In this document: piece by piece, positions 57,701 through 64,000 of the stretch
How positions within the stretch are numbered: the stretch's first letter is position 1
How the letters are laid out: every line of letters starts with the position of its first letter
Origin: Mytilus californianus
Taxonomy: Eukaryota; Mollusca; Bivalvia; Mytilida; Mytilidae
NCBI RefSeq assembly: GCF_021869535.1
Contig: NW_026262668.1
Coordinates: 14,864,348-14,928,347, forward strand
Direction: 5' to 3'
DNA: 64,000 nucleotides
Notes under the pieces: model-generated
The model's input: the letters and a program-made list of their open reading frames with translations, nothing else
What the model was told of the DNA's origin: nothing
Databases searched by the model: none
Translations under genes and position numbers: made by a program

Positions 57701-60700
57701 AACCTGACCAAAAGTTTGGAAAGCGAAACTTATAAGTAATAATATTTACCGTTGAATGTATAAACTTATGATAATTATAAATATAACTGCAGAAGTTAAC
57801 TGCAGAAGTTTATACAGAACAAATGTCTTTGAAAATTTTCATTCTTAGACCATGCCAATTTGTACTTTTAGCGACACCCACGAAGCCAACTCTCACAGGT
57901 CCAACTAAAATAACGTCGGGAGTACCAAGATCATGGACTTGTACGTCACATGGCGCTTTTCCAGAGCAATCAATGAATATCAGGATCGGTAATTCTGTGT
58001 TCAGTAATGAAGTTACAGTTAACTCAGTTTATGATGATAACAGTAAGACATATGCATTGACTGGTACCCTGTTGTGGACTCCTACTACCAGTAGTAACGG
58101 GGAAGTGCTTTATTGTGATGTATTCCATCCAGAAACATTGGGCAGCAACAACCCACAAACAGCTAGTTTATCACTCACTATTAAAGGTAAGCATGGCGAA
58201 ATCACACATAGCTAGTTTATCACTCACTATTAAAGGTAATGATAGTAAGCATGGCGAAATCACACATAGTTAGTTTATCACTCACTATTAAAGGTAATGA
58301 CAATAAGCATGGCGAAATCACACATAGCTAGTTTATCACTCACTATTAAAGGTAATGATAATAAGCATGGCGAAATCACACATAGCTAGTTTATCACTCA
58401 CTATTAAAGGTAATGATAATAAGCATGGCGAAATCACACATAGCTAGTTTATCACTCACTATTAAAGGTAATGATAATAAGCATGGCGAAATCACACATA
58501 GTTAGTTTATCACTCACTATTAAAGGTAATGATAGTAAGCATGGCGAAATCACACATAGCTAGTTTATCACTCACTATTAAAGGTAAGCATGGCGAAATC
58601 ACACATAGCTAGTTTATCACTCACTATTAAAGGTAAGGATAGTAAGCATGGCGAAATCACAAATAGCTAGTTTATCACTCATTATTAAAGGTAAGGATAG
58701 TAAGCATGGCGAAATCACAAATAGCTAGTTTGTCTGTGAGTATCATAGGTAAGACAAACAGACAGAAACATTAAGCGACGAAAACCCACAAACAGATAGT
58801 TATAACTCACAATTTAAGTTAAGTCTACAATTAACTGCCAGCTAAATTAGATATCTCTAACCCACAAACAGATAGTTATAACTCACTATTTAAGTTAAGT
58901 CTACAATTAACTGCCAGTTAAATTAGATATCTCTCACCCACAAACAGATAGTTATAACTCACTATTTAAGTTAAGTCTACAATTAACTGCCAGTTAAATT
59001 AGATATCTCTAACCCACAAACAGATAGTTATAACTCACTATTTAAGTTAAGTCTACAATTAACTGCCAGTTAAATTAGATATCTCTAACCCACAAACAGA
59101 TAGTTATAACTCACTATTTAAGTTAAGTCTACAATTAACTGCCAGTTAAATTAGATATCTCTAACCCACAAACAGATAGTTATAACTCACTATTTAAGTT
59201 AAGTCTACAACTAACCGCCAGTTAAATTAGACATCGCTCACCCACAAACATATATAGCTTATCACTCACTATCAAATGTAAGGATATCACCAGCTCTTAT
59301 TGGACTTCCCCAATCAACAAATGGCTTCTTTATCTATGACAATCAAAGGTGTCATTCACAGGCACTTGTTTCTATCCATGGGAACTTCGACTATCCATAA
59401 TGGATAGTCGACCCATTGATAGAAACAAGTGCCGCCTGTGGTGTCACTTATAGCATGCAATCGAAAATGGTGCAAAATGGAAAGAGTTTGATACAACTGA
59501 CATTATTTTTTTTTTTTACTTAAAATGATACCTCACCACAGCGAAAATAGATGAAAGTATCAATAAAAAAGTTGAAAACATGACATGATACAGATTTGCC
59601 TTAAAACTGTGAATTGCTTGACCGAAAAATTTCATTTCAAGCTACATAAATGTGTTGTTATTATCTTACCAATGGATATTTTACTTTCCTTTTCTTTTGA
59701 CAGATCCGCTGGCGATTATAGCACCTAAAACATTTTACGACCCTTTCACTGAAGACGCAATAATTTTAGATTGTGTAATAACGTCCGGAGTTCCAACAGA
59801 AATAAAATGGTACAGAAACAGTGAGCGGATTTTTTTGTCTGTTGATCCTAGATTATCGGGTGGTAATACAGATAATCCAGCTTTAACGATATCTGAGATC
59901 GAGATGGAGGACGGAGGAAGTTATGTCTGTGAAGCAACCAATGAATTCTCTACAGTGGACACCAATACTATATCACTGTCCCCAGTTGGTAAGTTACAAC
60001 AACCAACGACTTCTCTACATTTGACACCAATACTATATCACTGTCCCATTTGGTAAGTTACAGCAACCAATGAATTCTCTACAGTTGACACCAATACTAT
60101 ATCACTATCCCCAGTTGATAAGTTACAGCAACCAATGAATTCTCTACAGTTGACAACAATACTATATCACTGTCCCCAGTTGGTAATTTACAGCAACCAA
60201 TGAATTCTCTACAGTTGACACCAATACTATATCACTGTCCCCAGTTGGTAAGTTACAGCAACCAATGAATTCTCTACAGTTGACACCAATACTATATCAC
60301 TATCCCCAGTTTGTAAGTTAGACTTCAGTTTGGGCCAGGGCACTCTATTTTATTTTATTTGTTTAACGTCAAATCAAAGTCTCAAAACTTACCACTCAAC
60401 GAAGAAGAAAACACAACAACAAAAAACAAACCTATAGTCTAAAAGTGACATACAGTTTAATGTCATTTTAAACACCAAAATCAGTTTGCCCAAAAAAGTA
60501 TCTGACATCAGTAAAGAATGTTTTTCTTTGGAACAAAATAGTGTATACTAAAATTACTGAAATTCAATTGCTTATTTAAAAATCTTAATTTCTTGATTTT
60601 CAAAAGATTTTTTAAATATTTTTTTGTTCGTTTTTTTTTATTATCTCCAAACCATCAAAAACCTATCGTCAAAACAACACAAACTTCAACTTTGGCCTTA

Positions 60701-61400
60701 ACTGAAACACAACTCTTTTGATGGAGATTATATCATTTAATGAATAATATCTCACGCAAATATCTTAACTTCAGGGGTGTGGAAATTACGACAAAGTGAT
60801 TGTTTACACTTCAGTGTGAAATGATATGTTGAAAATATACTCTTTTTAAATAAGATATTAGATCACTGTATATCAGGGGTTTAATAAGGCGCAAAATCTA
60901 AAATTCATATAAGTAAATGATGTTCAAATTGGTATGAATAATACAGTTCCAGGCGTGAGGGGTTGACACGGGAGTGTTCAATTCCTAAATCCAGCAATTT
61001 TGTCGTTTTTGTTCCCACTTCCCACTTTTTTCCTTTCTTTACACCCAGCACCCACTTGTTTACCCCCTATATACCACATCCCGACTTTTTACCTCCAATA
61101 TACAACATCCCACTTTTTACCCCTATCTACCATATTACAAATGCGTGTCACCCCTCATGCGTTAGAGCAACAAACAACGTAAAATTACACCACTGGATAT
61201 ATATTAAAAACCTCGAAAAACTATATGATGTCTAGTGTAAATGAAACTGATTATCAAATGATCTTTTCTTCTCAGAAAAACCTGCTACAGAACATTACAT
61301 CATAACAAAGATTCTCGATGGGTACAACAAACTTGTACGTCCGACAGATCCAGCTGTTAATGTTACGCATTTCCTTATTCCGAGAGAAGTTATACATTTT
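44293..61400 (+). CDS. Immunoglobulin-array / Cys-loop ligand-gated ion channel fusion (5' part; continues beyond the window)
   Basis: This is a predicted secreted-leader protein with 12 Ig domains followed by the start of a pentameric ligand-gated channel extracellular domain. Exons: 44293-44359 (signal peptide), 45816-46097, 47335-47649, 48052-48336, 50656-50970, 51252-51563, 51934-52245, 53367-53699, 53953-54264, 55505-55813, 56691-57002, 57872-58186, 59704-59988 and 61276-61400. Every border is AG/GT, every Ig exon is phase 1-1 and a multiple of three, and the total is 3879 nt (1293 codons). Ig domains 1, 3 and 12 are I-set-like, with Trp in strand C and a D-x-G-x-Y-x-C-type motif in domains 3 and 12. 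The other nine resemble C2-set/CD80-like domains with a W-T-C ... Y-C-D-V cysteine pair and no strand-C Trp. The last exon has ILDGYNKLVRP and DPAVNVT, the Cys-loop receptor signature. The pore, Cys-loop and transmembrane parts must lie to the right. Fusion is an inference from splice phase and from the lack of another leader exon. Confidence 0.75.
45437..45691 (+). mobile_element. tRNA-derived SINE with conserved molluscan 3' domain
   Basis: The head carries an A-box (ggtggtcgagtggtctaagc) and a B-box (gagttcgaaccccgc), Leu/Ser-tRNA-like. The body contains ggtcggtggttctctccggg and cctccaccaataaaaaatga. The tail is gcgttaaacactaatcaatc plus aatcaa. This layout is that of the Deu/Meta-type SINEs known from bivalves. 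It lies in intron 1, 125 bp before Ig exon 2. Confidence 0.88.
45816..46097 (+). CDS. Ig-channel exon 2: Ig domain 1 (I-set-like)
   Basis: VPPGVPMISGPQVIIMGDKV, then LTCSVNSGKPDPSVRWLRDN and FECQSENG give the two cysteines and the strand-C Trp of a canonical Ig fold. 282 nt, phase 1-1. Confidence 0.88.
46793..46884 (+). repeat. Cluster of 'tatggtc' motifs
   Basis: About 90 bp hold five or six copies of acgcgtatggtc, ctcatatggtcc and acgcatatggtc, mixing catatg and acgcgt palindromes. In intron 2 of the Ig-channel gene. Could be a short degenerate repeat or a cluster of binding sites. Confidence 0.6.
47335..47649 (+). CDS. Ig-channel exon 3: Ig domain 2 (CD80-like C2)
   Basis: TPVLTGPTEIISGTPTSWTC and LYCDVTHPETIGPNNPQTVS mark the repeat type that recurs in exons 5-12. 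It is the most diverged member of the group (SMRVGNSKFSTELDTKTAFD). 315 nt, phase 1-1. Confidence 0.88.
48052..48336 (+). CDS. Ig-channel exon 4: Ig domain 3 (I-set-like)
   Basis: ISLTCIITSGTATQVRWYKN and LTDAGSYICGATDG show strand B Cys, strand C Trp and the D-A-G-x-Y-x-C motif. 285 nt, phase 1-1. Similar in length and sequence to exon 13. Confidence 0.9.
48650..48722. repeat. (GA)n microsatellite
   Basis: About 70 bp of almost pure ga dinucleotides with two aaag interruptions near the left end. Confidence 0.95.
48820..49575 (+). mobile_element. Family-C core-tandem element in intron 4
   Basis: The 5' cap is ggccgggttccgcggaaccc + agtgtctcgcc, a palindrome at its centre. Three core units of about 195 bp (acaagcttctgtccaagttt, gtgttaactggaagaaaaac) follow. 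The 3' cap is cgacgacgacgacggaatgt + atgtctcgcttttgagacaa. tgtctcgc occurs in both caps. Non-coding; open frames inside are by-products. Confidence 0.65.
49735..50045. repeat. ~31-bp 'cttgttgtttttgt' minisatellite
   Basis: Nine imperfect units of ttcttgttgtttttgtagtt + ctttgtacacc. Open frames on both strands here come from the repeat. Confidence 0.9.
50656..50970 (+). CDS. Ig-channel exon 5: Ig domain 4 (CD80-like C2)
   Basis: ATPQPPTLTGPSTLTPGTLY, TWTCVSLGGYPEQTMSIRVE and LYCDVTHPETLGPNNPQTAS. 315 nt, phase 1-1. Closest to exon 8 among its neighbours (VENSVFTNE / LENSVFTNE). Confidence 0.9.
51252..51563 (+). CDS. Ig-channel exon 6: Ig domain 5 (CD80-like C2)
   Basis: TPQTPVLTGPASVLSGTSNT and SIRVDNSVFRNDVTFNTVYD. 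312 nt, phase 1-1. Nearly identical in DNA to exons 7 and 9, including silent sites. Confidence 0.9.
51600..51860 (+). repeat. Retroelement 3'-tail family copy in intron 6
   Basis: gcttacccttccggagcaca, then gttggggttcgtgttgctca and tttgtcttttcgtcg. Same family as 41330-41560. The open frame across it is not a gene. Confidence 0.55.
51934..52245 (+). CDS. Ig-channel exon 7: Ig domain 6 (CD80-like C2)
   Basis: TPVLTGPASVLSGTSTTWTC and RVGNSVFRNEVTLNTVYDES. 312 nt, phase 1-1. The 60 bp before its acceptor contain an exon relic (ctcctggacctgtgtatctg) also seen before exon 9. Confidence 0.9.
53367..53699 (+). CDS. Ig-channel exon 8: Ig domain 7 (CD80-like C2, with insertion)
   Basis: TPQPPTLTGPTTVSPRTQVA, then YITPETWTCISLGGFPEQTM. 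It is 18 nt longer than exon 5 because of about six extra residues before the first cysteine. 333 nt, phase 1-1. Confidence 0.9.
53842..53935 (+). pseudogene. Relic Ig exon upstream of exon 9
   Basis: After tattgcag, 75 bp resemble the 5' quarter of exons 6/7/9 (ccacaccacaaacactatta, ccagcctcaattctcttctg). They then hit a stop in the position of WTC (acctga) and fade into intron. The rest of the exon is missing. Confidence 0.75.
53953..54264 (+). CDS. Ig-channel exon 9: Ig domain 8 (CD80-like C2)
   Basis: TPVLTGPVSVISGTSNTWTC and an almost exact copy of exon 7 from SGGYPEQTMSIRVGN to LYCDVLHPDTLG. 312 nt, phase 1-1. Confidence 0.9.
54265..55504 (+). other. Ig-channel intron 9
   Basis: Contains a partial family-F fragment near 54637-54690. 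Nothing else was recognised; no further Ig-type exon was found. Confidence 0.55.
55505..55813 (+). CDS. Ig-channel exon 10: Ig domain 9 (CD80-like C2)
   Basis: IPQPPILTGPTTVTSGIQET, WICISMGGNPEQKMSMRIGN and VYCDVTHETLGNNPQTASLP. 309 nt, phase 1-1. The usual 'THPET' is shortened to 'THET'. Confidence 0.9.
56240..56640. repeat. ~47-bp minisatellite before exon 11
   Basis: Eight units of gactttcatgtttgatattg + aaatacatcttctacttgctatatatttt. Two unit variants alternate (tatgggaata / tattgaaata), so pairs of units were duplicated together. Ends about 50 bp before the exon 11 acceptor. Confidence 0.92.
56691..57002 (+). CDS. Ig-channel exon 11: Ig domain 10 (CD80-like C2)
   Basis: TPETPILTGPTTMLSGTSNT, SLGGNPKQTMSMRIGTTILN and LSCDVFHPDTLGQSPQTVSL. 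312 nt, phase 1-1. Its first half resembles exon 10 and its end resembles exon 7, a mosaic that suggests exchange. Confidence 0.9.
57003..57871 (+). other. Ig-channel intron 11
   Basis: Short repeats of gccacagcttctaaactttaa type at 57085-57210 (about four units of 30 bp). No other signal. Confidence 0.6.
57872..58186 (+). CDS. Ig-channel exon 12: Ig domain 11 (CD80-like C2)
   Basis: TPTKPTLTGPTKITSGVPRS, WTCTSHGAFPEQSMNIRIGN and LYCDVFHPETLGSNNPQTAS. 315 nt, phase 1-1. The 3' end and donor (attaaag|gtaagc) are multiplied by the following minisatellite. Confidence 0.9.
58161..58755 (+). repeat. ~58-bp minisatellite made of exon 12's 3' end plus splice donor
   Basis: About eleven units of gctagtttatcactcactat + taaaggtaa-gataataagcatggcgaaatcacacata. 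The first unit is the true exon end and donor. Every later unit repeats the last 25-30 exon bases and a potential donor (aaag|gtaagc, aaag|gtaatg or aaag|gtaagg). Units contain in-frame stops. Confidence 0.95.
58780..59276 (+). repeat. 76-bp minisatellite, possibly derived from an Ig exon end
   Basis: Six and a half units of acccacaaacagatagttat + aactcactatttaagttaag and a 35-bp spacer. acccacaaacag-tagtt-at-actcactatt matches the end of exon 12 (acccacaaacagctagttta + tcactcactatt), so it looks like an older, decayed version of the same amplification. Confidence 0.9.
59357..59441. mobile_element. Hairpin MITE, ~41-bp arms
   Basis: Left acaggcacttgtttctatcc ... gactatccat and right atggatagtc ... 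agaaacaagtgccgcctgt pair with one-base loop and a few mismatches. In intron 12. Confidence 0.85.
59704..59988 (+). CDS. Ig-channel exon 13: Ig domain 12 (I-set-like)
   Basis: DPLAIIAPKTFYDPFTEDAI, LDCVITSGVPTEIKWYRNSE and EDGGSYVCEATNEFSTVDTN. It has both cysteines, strand-C Trp and D-G-G-S-Y-x-C. 285 nt, phase 1-1; paralogue of exon 4. It is the last Ig domain before the channel exon. Confidence 0.9.
59938..60325 (+). repeat. ~65-bp minisatellite made of exon 13's 3' end plus splice donor
   Basis: Five to six units of accaatgaattctctacagt + tgacaccaatactatatcactgtccccagttggtaagttacagca. The first unit spans the real exon 13 end (cagttg|gtaagt). Later units keep the donor intact or nearly so (ggtaag, ggtaat, gataag). 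Confidence 0.95.
60952..61161. mobile_element. MITE-like element with 'gcgtgaggggttgacacg' ends
   Basis: Left end ggcgtgaggggttgacacgg and right end cgtgtcacccctcatgcg are inverted. The inside holds several cccactttttacc repeats. About 210 bp, ending 115 bp before the channel exon. Confidence 0.7.
61276..61400 (+). CDS. Ig-channel exon 14: start of the Cys-loop receptor ligand-binding domain
   Basis: After TTCTCAG| the frame reads EKPATEHYIITKILDGYNKL, VRPTDPAVNVTHFLIPREVI and HF|GTAAGT. 'L-x-x-x-Y-N-K-L-V-R-P ... D-P-V-N-V-T' is the N-terminal helix and first strand signature of nicotinic receptor-like subunits, with a possible glycosylation site NVT. The exon ends in phase 0 at the position where nicotinic receptor genes classically have an intron (before 'DEKNQ'). 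It enters in phase 1, matching the Ig exons, and has no leader of its own. Confidence 0.85.
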
Positions 61401-61769
61401 GTAAGTATTAGTCTTTAATACGACTTTGTGTGTATGTGTGTGTGTGTGTTACATACAAAATGGCGCAAAAGTATTACGTTATTGTGAAGATTTTCTATAG
61501 ATACATCAACATTGTGAGATTCTGATAGAAATCGTACAGTTTGTTAGTATTCATTTGGTAATGAGCACAATTTACCCTTCTGTAAATGAACCATTACCAC
61601 AACTTGTATAACCAGTTTGTATGAATCGCTTGTCTGCTTAACACAGTATCCGATTCCGTAAAAGGTATTTGCATGATCACTAAAACACACGAAAAGCACG
61701 TACAGTATGTTAATGTAAACTGCTTTAGGAAAAAAAACATCTCTTTGTTCCTACCTAGCTTGTTTATTT

Positions 61770-61935
61770 ATAGACTTTTGGAGCCTATTATAGCTTACTA
61801 TGCATAAGCGGTATGGGTTTTGCTCATTGTTGAAGGCCGTACGGTGACCTATAGTTGTTAACTTCTATGTCATTTGGTTTCTGGAGGCGAGTTGTCTCAT
61901 TGGCAATCATACCACATTTTCTTATTTTTATACGG
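61770..61935 (+). mobile_element. Family-F dispersed element
   Basis: gccgtacggtgacctatagt and gttgtctcattggcaatcat + accacattttcttat match the copies at 5818, 9560 and 63650. Confidence 0.7.
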
Positions 61936-62317
61936 ACTTACCCTTATGCACTAGCTAGTAATTGGCCCTAGGCACGACGCAGGGCTAATAACTACTCTGT
62001 ATTATTCTATAGGTCAAGAATGGGTGAAATAGTTGGATCTTATTGTGACTATAAATAGTTAATAAAACTGTTACATTCAGTCATGGTGATAATTGTTTTC
62101 ATTGAAAGTGACATAAGGTCGGGGTAAATTTGTGGAAAGTCCACTTAACCAGAATAAACGGTTTTTAAAAATAATTATTTACGGATTGAATGGAACGTTT
62201 AATGAATAGTAAAAGGTGCTTCATCCGTATTACGTGTACTAGAATTTGCTTACGGCGCTTGACATTGGAAATGTAGTAAATATATAATCTCCATTCATTA
62301 ACAGCGCTATTGAATAC

Positions 62318-62390
62318 TCCTTTAGCTTAGTTGGTAGAGCGGTGAATACTTTATCAGGTTTCCAGGTGCGAAGCCTGGCTGACCCAGTGG
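62318..62390 (+). mobile_element. tRNA-like SINE head
   Basis: cctttagcttagttggtaga has an intact A-box. ggtgcgaagcctgg is a one-base variant of the B-box. The pairing of an acceptor stem is poor, so a SINE relic is preferred over a working tRNA. Confidence 0.45.
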
Positions 62391-63045
62391 TAATTTTGGA
62401 AGGATATTCATTTTAACACATATACCCACAGATTATCCAGTGTATTTAAGAATAATTTAATTAGCGGGCGTTTTAGGTTCTTCAACGGCTGCCACTGTTT
62501 AAAGATTCCAAAACTGTTTTATTTGGCGCTTAAACGACCCAGCTGGTACAGGGTTAATCTTGGAAGGGTAGTTATCTGTCTTAACGTAAACATTGTTTTG
62601 ATATCATCGGAAAGAAAATATTTATCTGCCGGTTTTCTTTCATAAGTAAACAAGTATCTTTAAAATGAGTAAGGACAATAAAACTTAATTAAAATGGAAA
62701 TATTACCTTGGTTACATTGATTAAATGACTTGACTGAAATGATTGTGTATTCAGGCCAGTACATTTCTGAAGTAACAGTATTGAGTAATACTTATTTAGT
62801 TTCAACGTGACATTTGTCCACGTACTGGACTGGACAAGAGAATATTTTCAACTTATTTTCTATTTCGCAAAACAAGTTCATATTAAATTCATTTCGATAT
62901 TTATTAACATTTAACTTTTCAGTTAGATTTGTGCTAAGAGACTAATTAAATAAAGATAATGAAAACAAATAATAAAACACTATCAGAAATAACTCTTTAT
63001 AAAGAGGTATATGGCAAATTTCCCCATCATTTATTTCACTGACAG

Positions 63046-63087
63046 GGTCAACATCTTAAAGCTGTCAAATCCTTCTGGAAAAGAATA
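63046..63087 (+). CDS. Candidate Ig-channel exon 15
   Basis: Between TTCACTGACAG| and |GTAAAA lie 42 nt reading GQHLKAVKSFWKRI in phase 0. In nicotinic receptor genes the next exon is about 45 nt and encodes '...NQ-x-L-x-x-x-x-x-W-L...'. Length, phase and the Trp position fit, but sequence similarity is weak and the donor is not strong. Confidence 0.35.
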
Positions 63088-63649
63088 GTAAAATGTATAT
63101 AATTTACAGATTTTTTTTTTTTAAATTCACATAAAATCAAAATGCTATATTCAGCGGTACTTGTTGCTCTTGAAGGCATAATGGTACAAAATTCAAAATT
63201 TTATATGTTTTTGTCAAATTTTGCATCTAAAGACGTCGCTAAACAAGTTTGTACTAAAAAGACTATGCATAGCTTTCAACTGAATAACTATGTTCTTCTT
63301 TTAAATTTTTGGGATAAATTCTCAAAATTTGCCAAAATCTGTCAAAATTGCGGTTTTGGACTATCTTCAAACGTTCAATTACTTATTTGGTGATTTATTT
63401 ATAAATAAGTCATAATATTGTTGGAACCCTAAGTAATGTTCACACATTGGGCTGTGATACTATAAACTTAAGTAAAGATTGAAAAAAGAAATTTTGAAAA
63501 TGCCCTTACTCTTATGTTGTGCTGTTACACCATTCTCCAAGGTAAGATGGAGGATTAATCGCTCACTAACATGTATAACCCGTCAACGTTCTGTATGTGG
63601 CTGTCCTAATTTAGGAACCTATGATTCAGTGACTGTTGGGCATAGGTTG

Positions 63650-63890
63650 CTGTCTGTTATATCTGTAATCGTTTTTAAGTTTTGTCATAAATCAGGCCGT
63701 CGGTTTTTTTATTTGAATTGCTTCACATTTAGTCTCATCGGAGTTTTATATAGCTGACTAAACGGTATGGGTTTTGCTCATTGCTGAAGGCCGTAGGGTG
63801 AACTATAACTGCTTTAATCTACGTCATTTGGACTCTGTTAGATAGCTGTATCATTGGCAATCAAACCACATCTCCTTGGGTTAGACTGCG
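63650..63890 (+). mobile_element. Family-F dispersed element
   Basis: aaggccgtagggtgaactat and gctgtatcattggcaatcaa + accacatctcctt close a copy that starts near gtcataaatcaggccgtcgg. Nothing gene-like follows to the right edge. Confidence 0.65.
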
Positions 63891-64000
63891 TAGTGTGAAA
63901 TAAATTATGGGGACAATGGCCCTACCTCTTTGGGGCGTCCGACGTGCTTTTCTGTAAATAGCTTTCTCAGAAACGCCCAGACCCCAAAATGTTAAATCAA

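Larger units (their letters stand above)
61401..63045 (+). other. Ig-channel intron 14
   Basis: Contains a tg microsatellite at 61430-61450, a family-F copy at 61770-61935 and a decayed tRNA-like SINE head at 62318-62390. No strong exon was recognised. Confidence 0.5.

Noticed and set aside
61276..61400. Channel exon belonging to a separate downstream gene
   Set aside because: Not fully excluded, but no leader exon, start codon with hydrophobic segment or polyA signal was found between 59988 and 61276, and the splice phase fits the Ig exons.
62318..62390. Functional tRNA gene
   Set aside because: The A- and B-boxes are recognisable but acceptor and anticodon stems do not pair well. SINE relic preferred.

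Overview
The window looks like nuclear DNA from a bivalve mollusc, most likely a mussel close to Mytilus. The evidence is AT-rich sequence, genes split into short exons with long introns and GT/AG borders, a tRNA-headed SINE ending in a (caat)n-type tail, and many dispersed and core-tandem repeats of the kind common in bivalves. The species call is an inference; nothing here was searched against a database.

Three multi-exon genes account for most of the coding DNA. (1) Minus strand, 235-8520: the start and central part of an SLC16-type monocarboxylate transporter. Its cytosolic N-terminus is inflated by a 45-bp coding minisatellite and its central loop by a 24-bp one. The last exon(s) lie beyond the left edge. 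A broken partial copy (exon-3-like and exon-4-like) lies at 9850-11566, split by an 837-bp foldback element. (2) Minus strand, 22511-36701: a complete nine-exon phytanoyl-CoA dioxygenase (PhyH) family gene of 297 codons with all iron ligands visible. (3) Plus strand, 44293 to at least 61400: a signal-peptide exon, then twelve one-exon immunoglobulin domains, then an exon encoding the first segment of a Cys-loop (nicotinic-receptor-like) ligand-binding domain. All 14 exons join in frame (3879 nt, 1293 codons). The gene runs off the right edge. This predicted Ig-array/ligand-gated-channel fusion is the most unusual object in the window.

Between and inside the genes there are retroelement remains (a frameshifted LINE end at 39380-40430; a reverse-transcriptase tail at 15468-15850 whose 3' region recurs at 30520, 41330 and 51600) and a possible PHD-like first exon of a transposase-type gene at 16517. 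At least four unrelated repeat families share a design of terminal palindromes around a tandem core, which suggests Helitron-like non-autonomous elements. There are also several hairpin MITEs, tiny 29-38-bp palindromic insertions with 9-10-bp direct flanks, and many minisatellites. Three minisatellites next to Ig exons 12 and 13 are built from copies of the exon 3' end or resemble it, and two of them carry copies of the splice donor.

Layout: 0-8.5 kb transporter; 8.9-14.2 kb duplicated transporter fragment between inverted repeats; 14.2-21.5 kb retroelement remains, PHD-like exon, minisatellite block and a Helitron-like element; 22.5-36.7 kb PhyH gene with mobile DNA in most introns; 37-44 kb LINE remnant and repeats; 44.3-64 kb Ig-channel gene.
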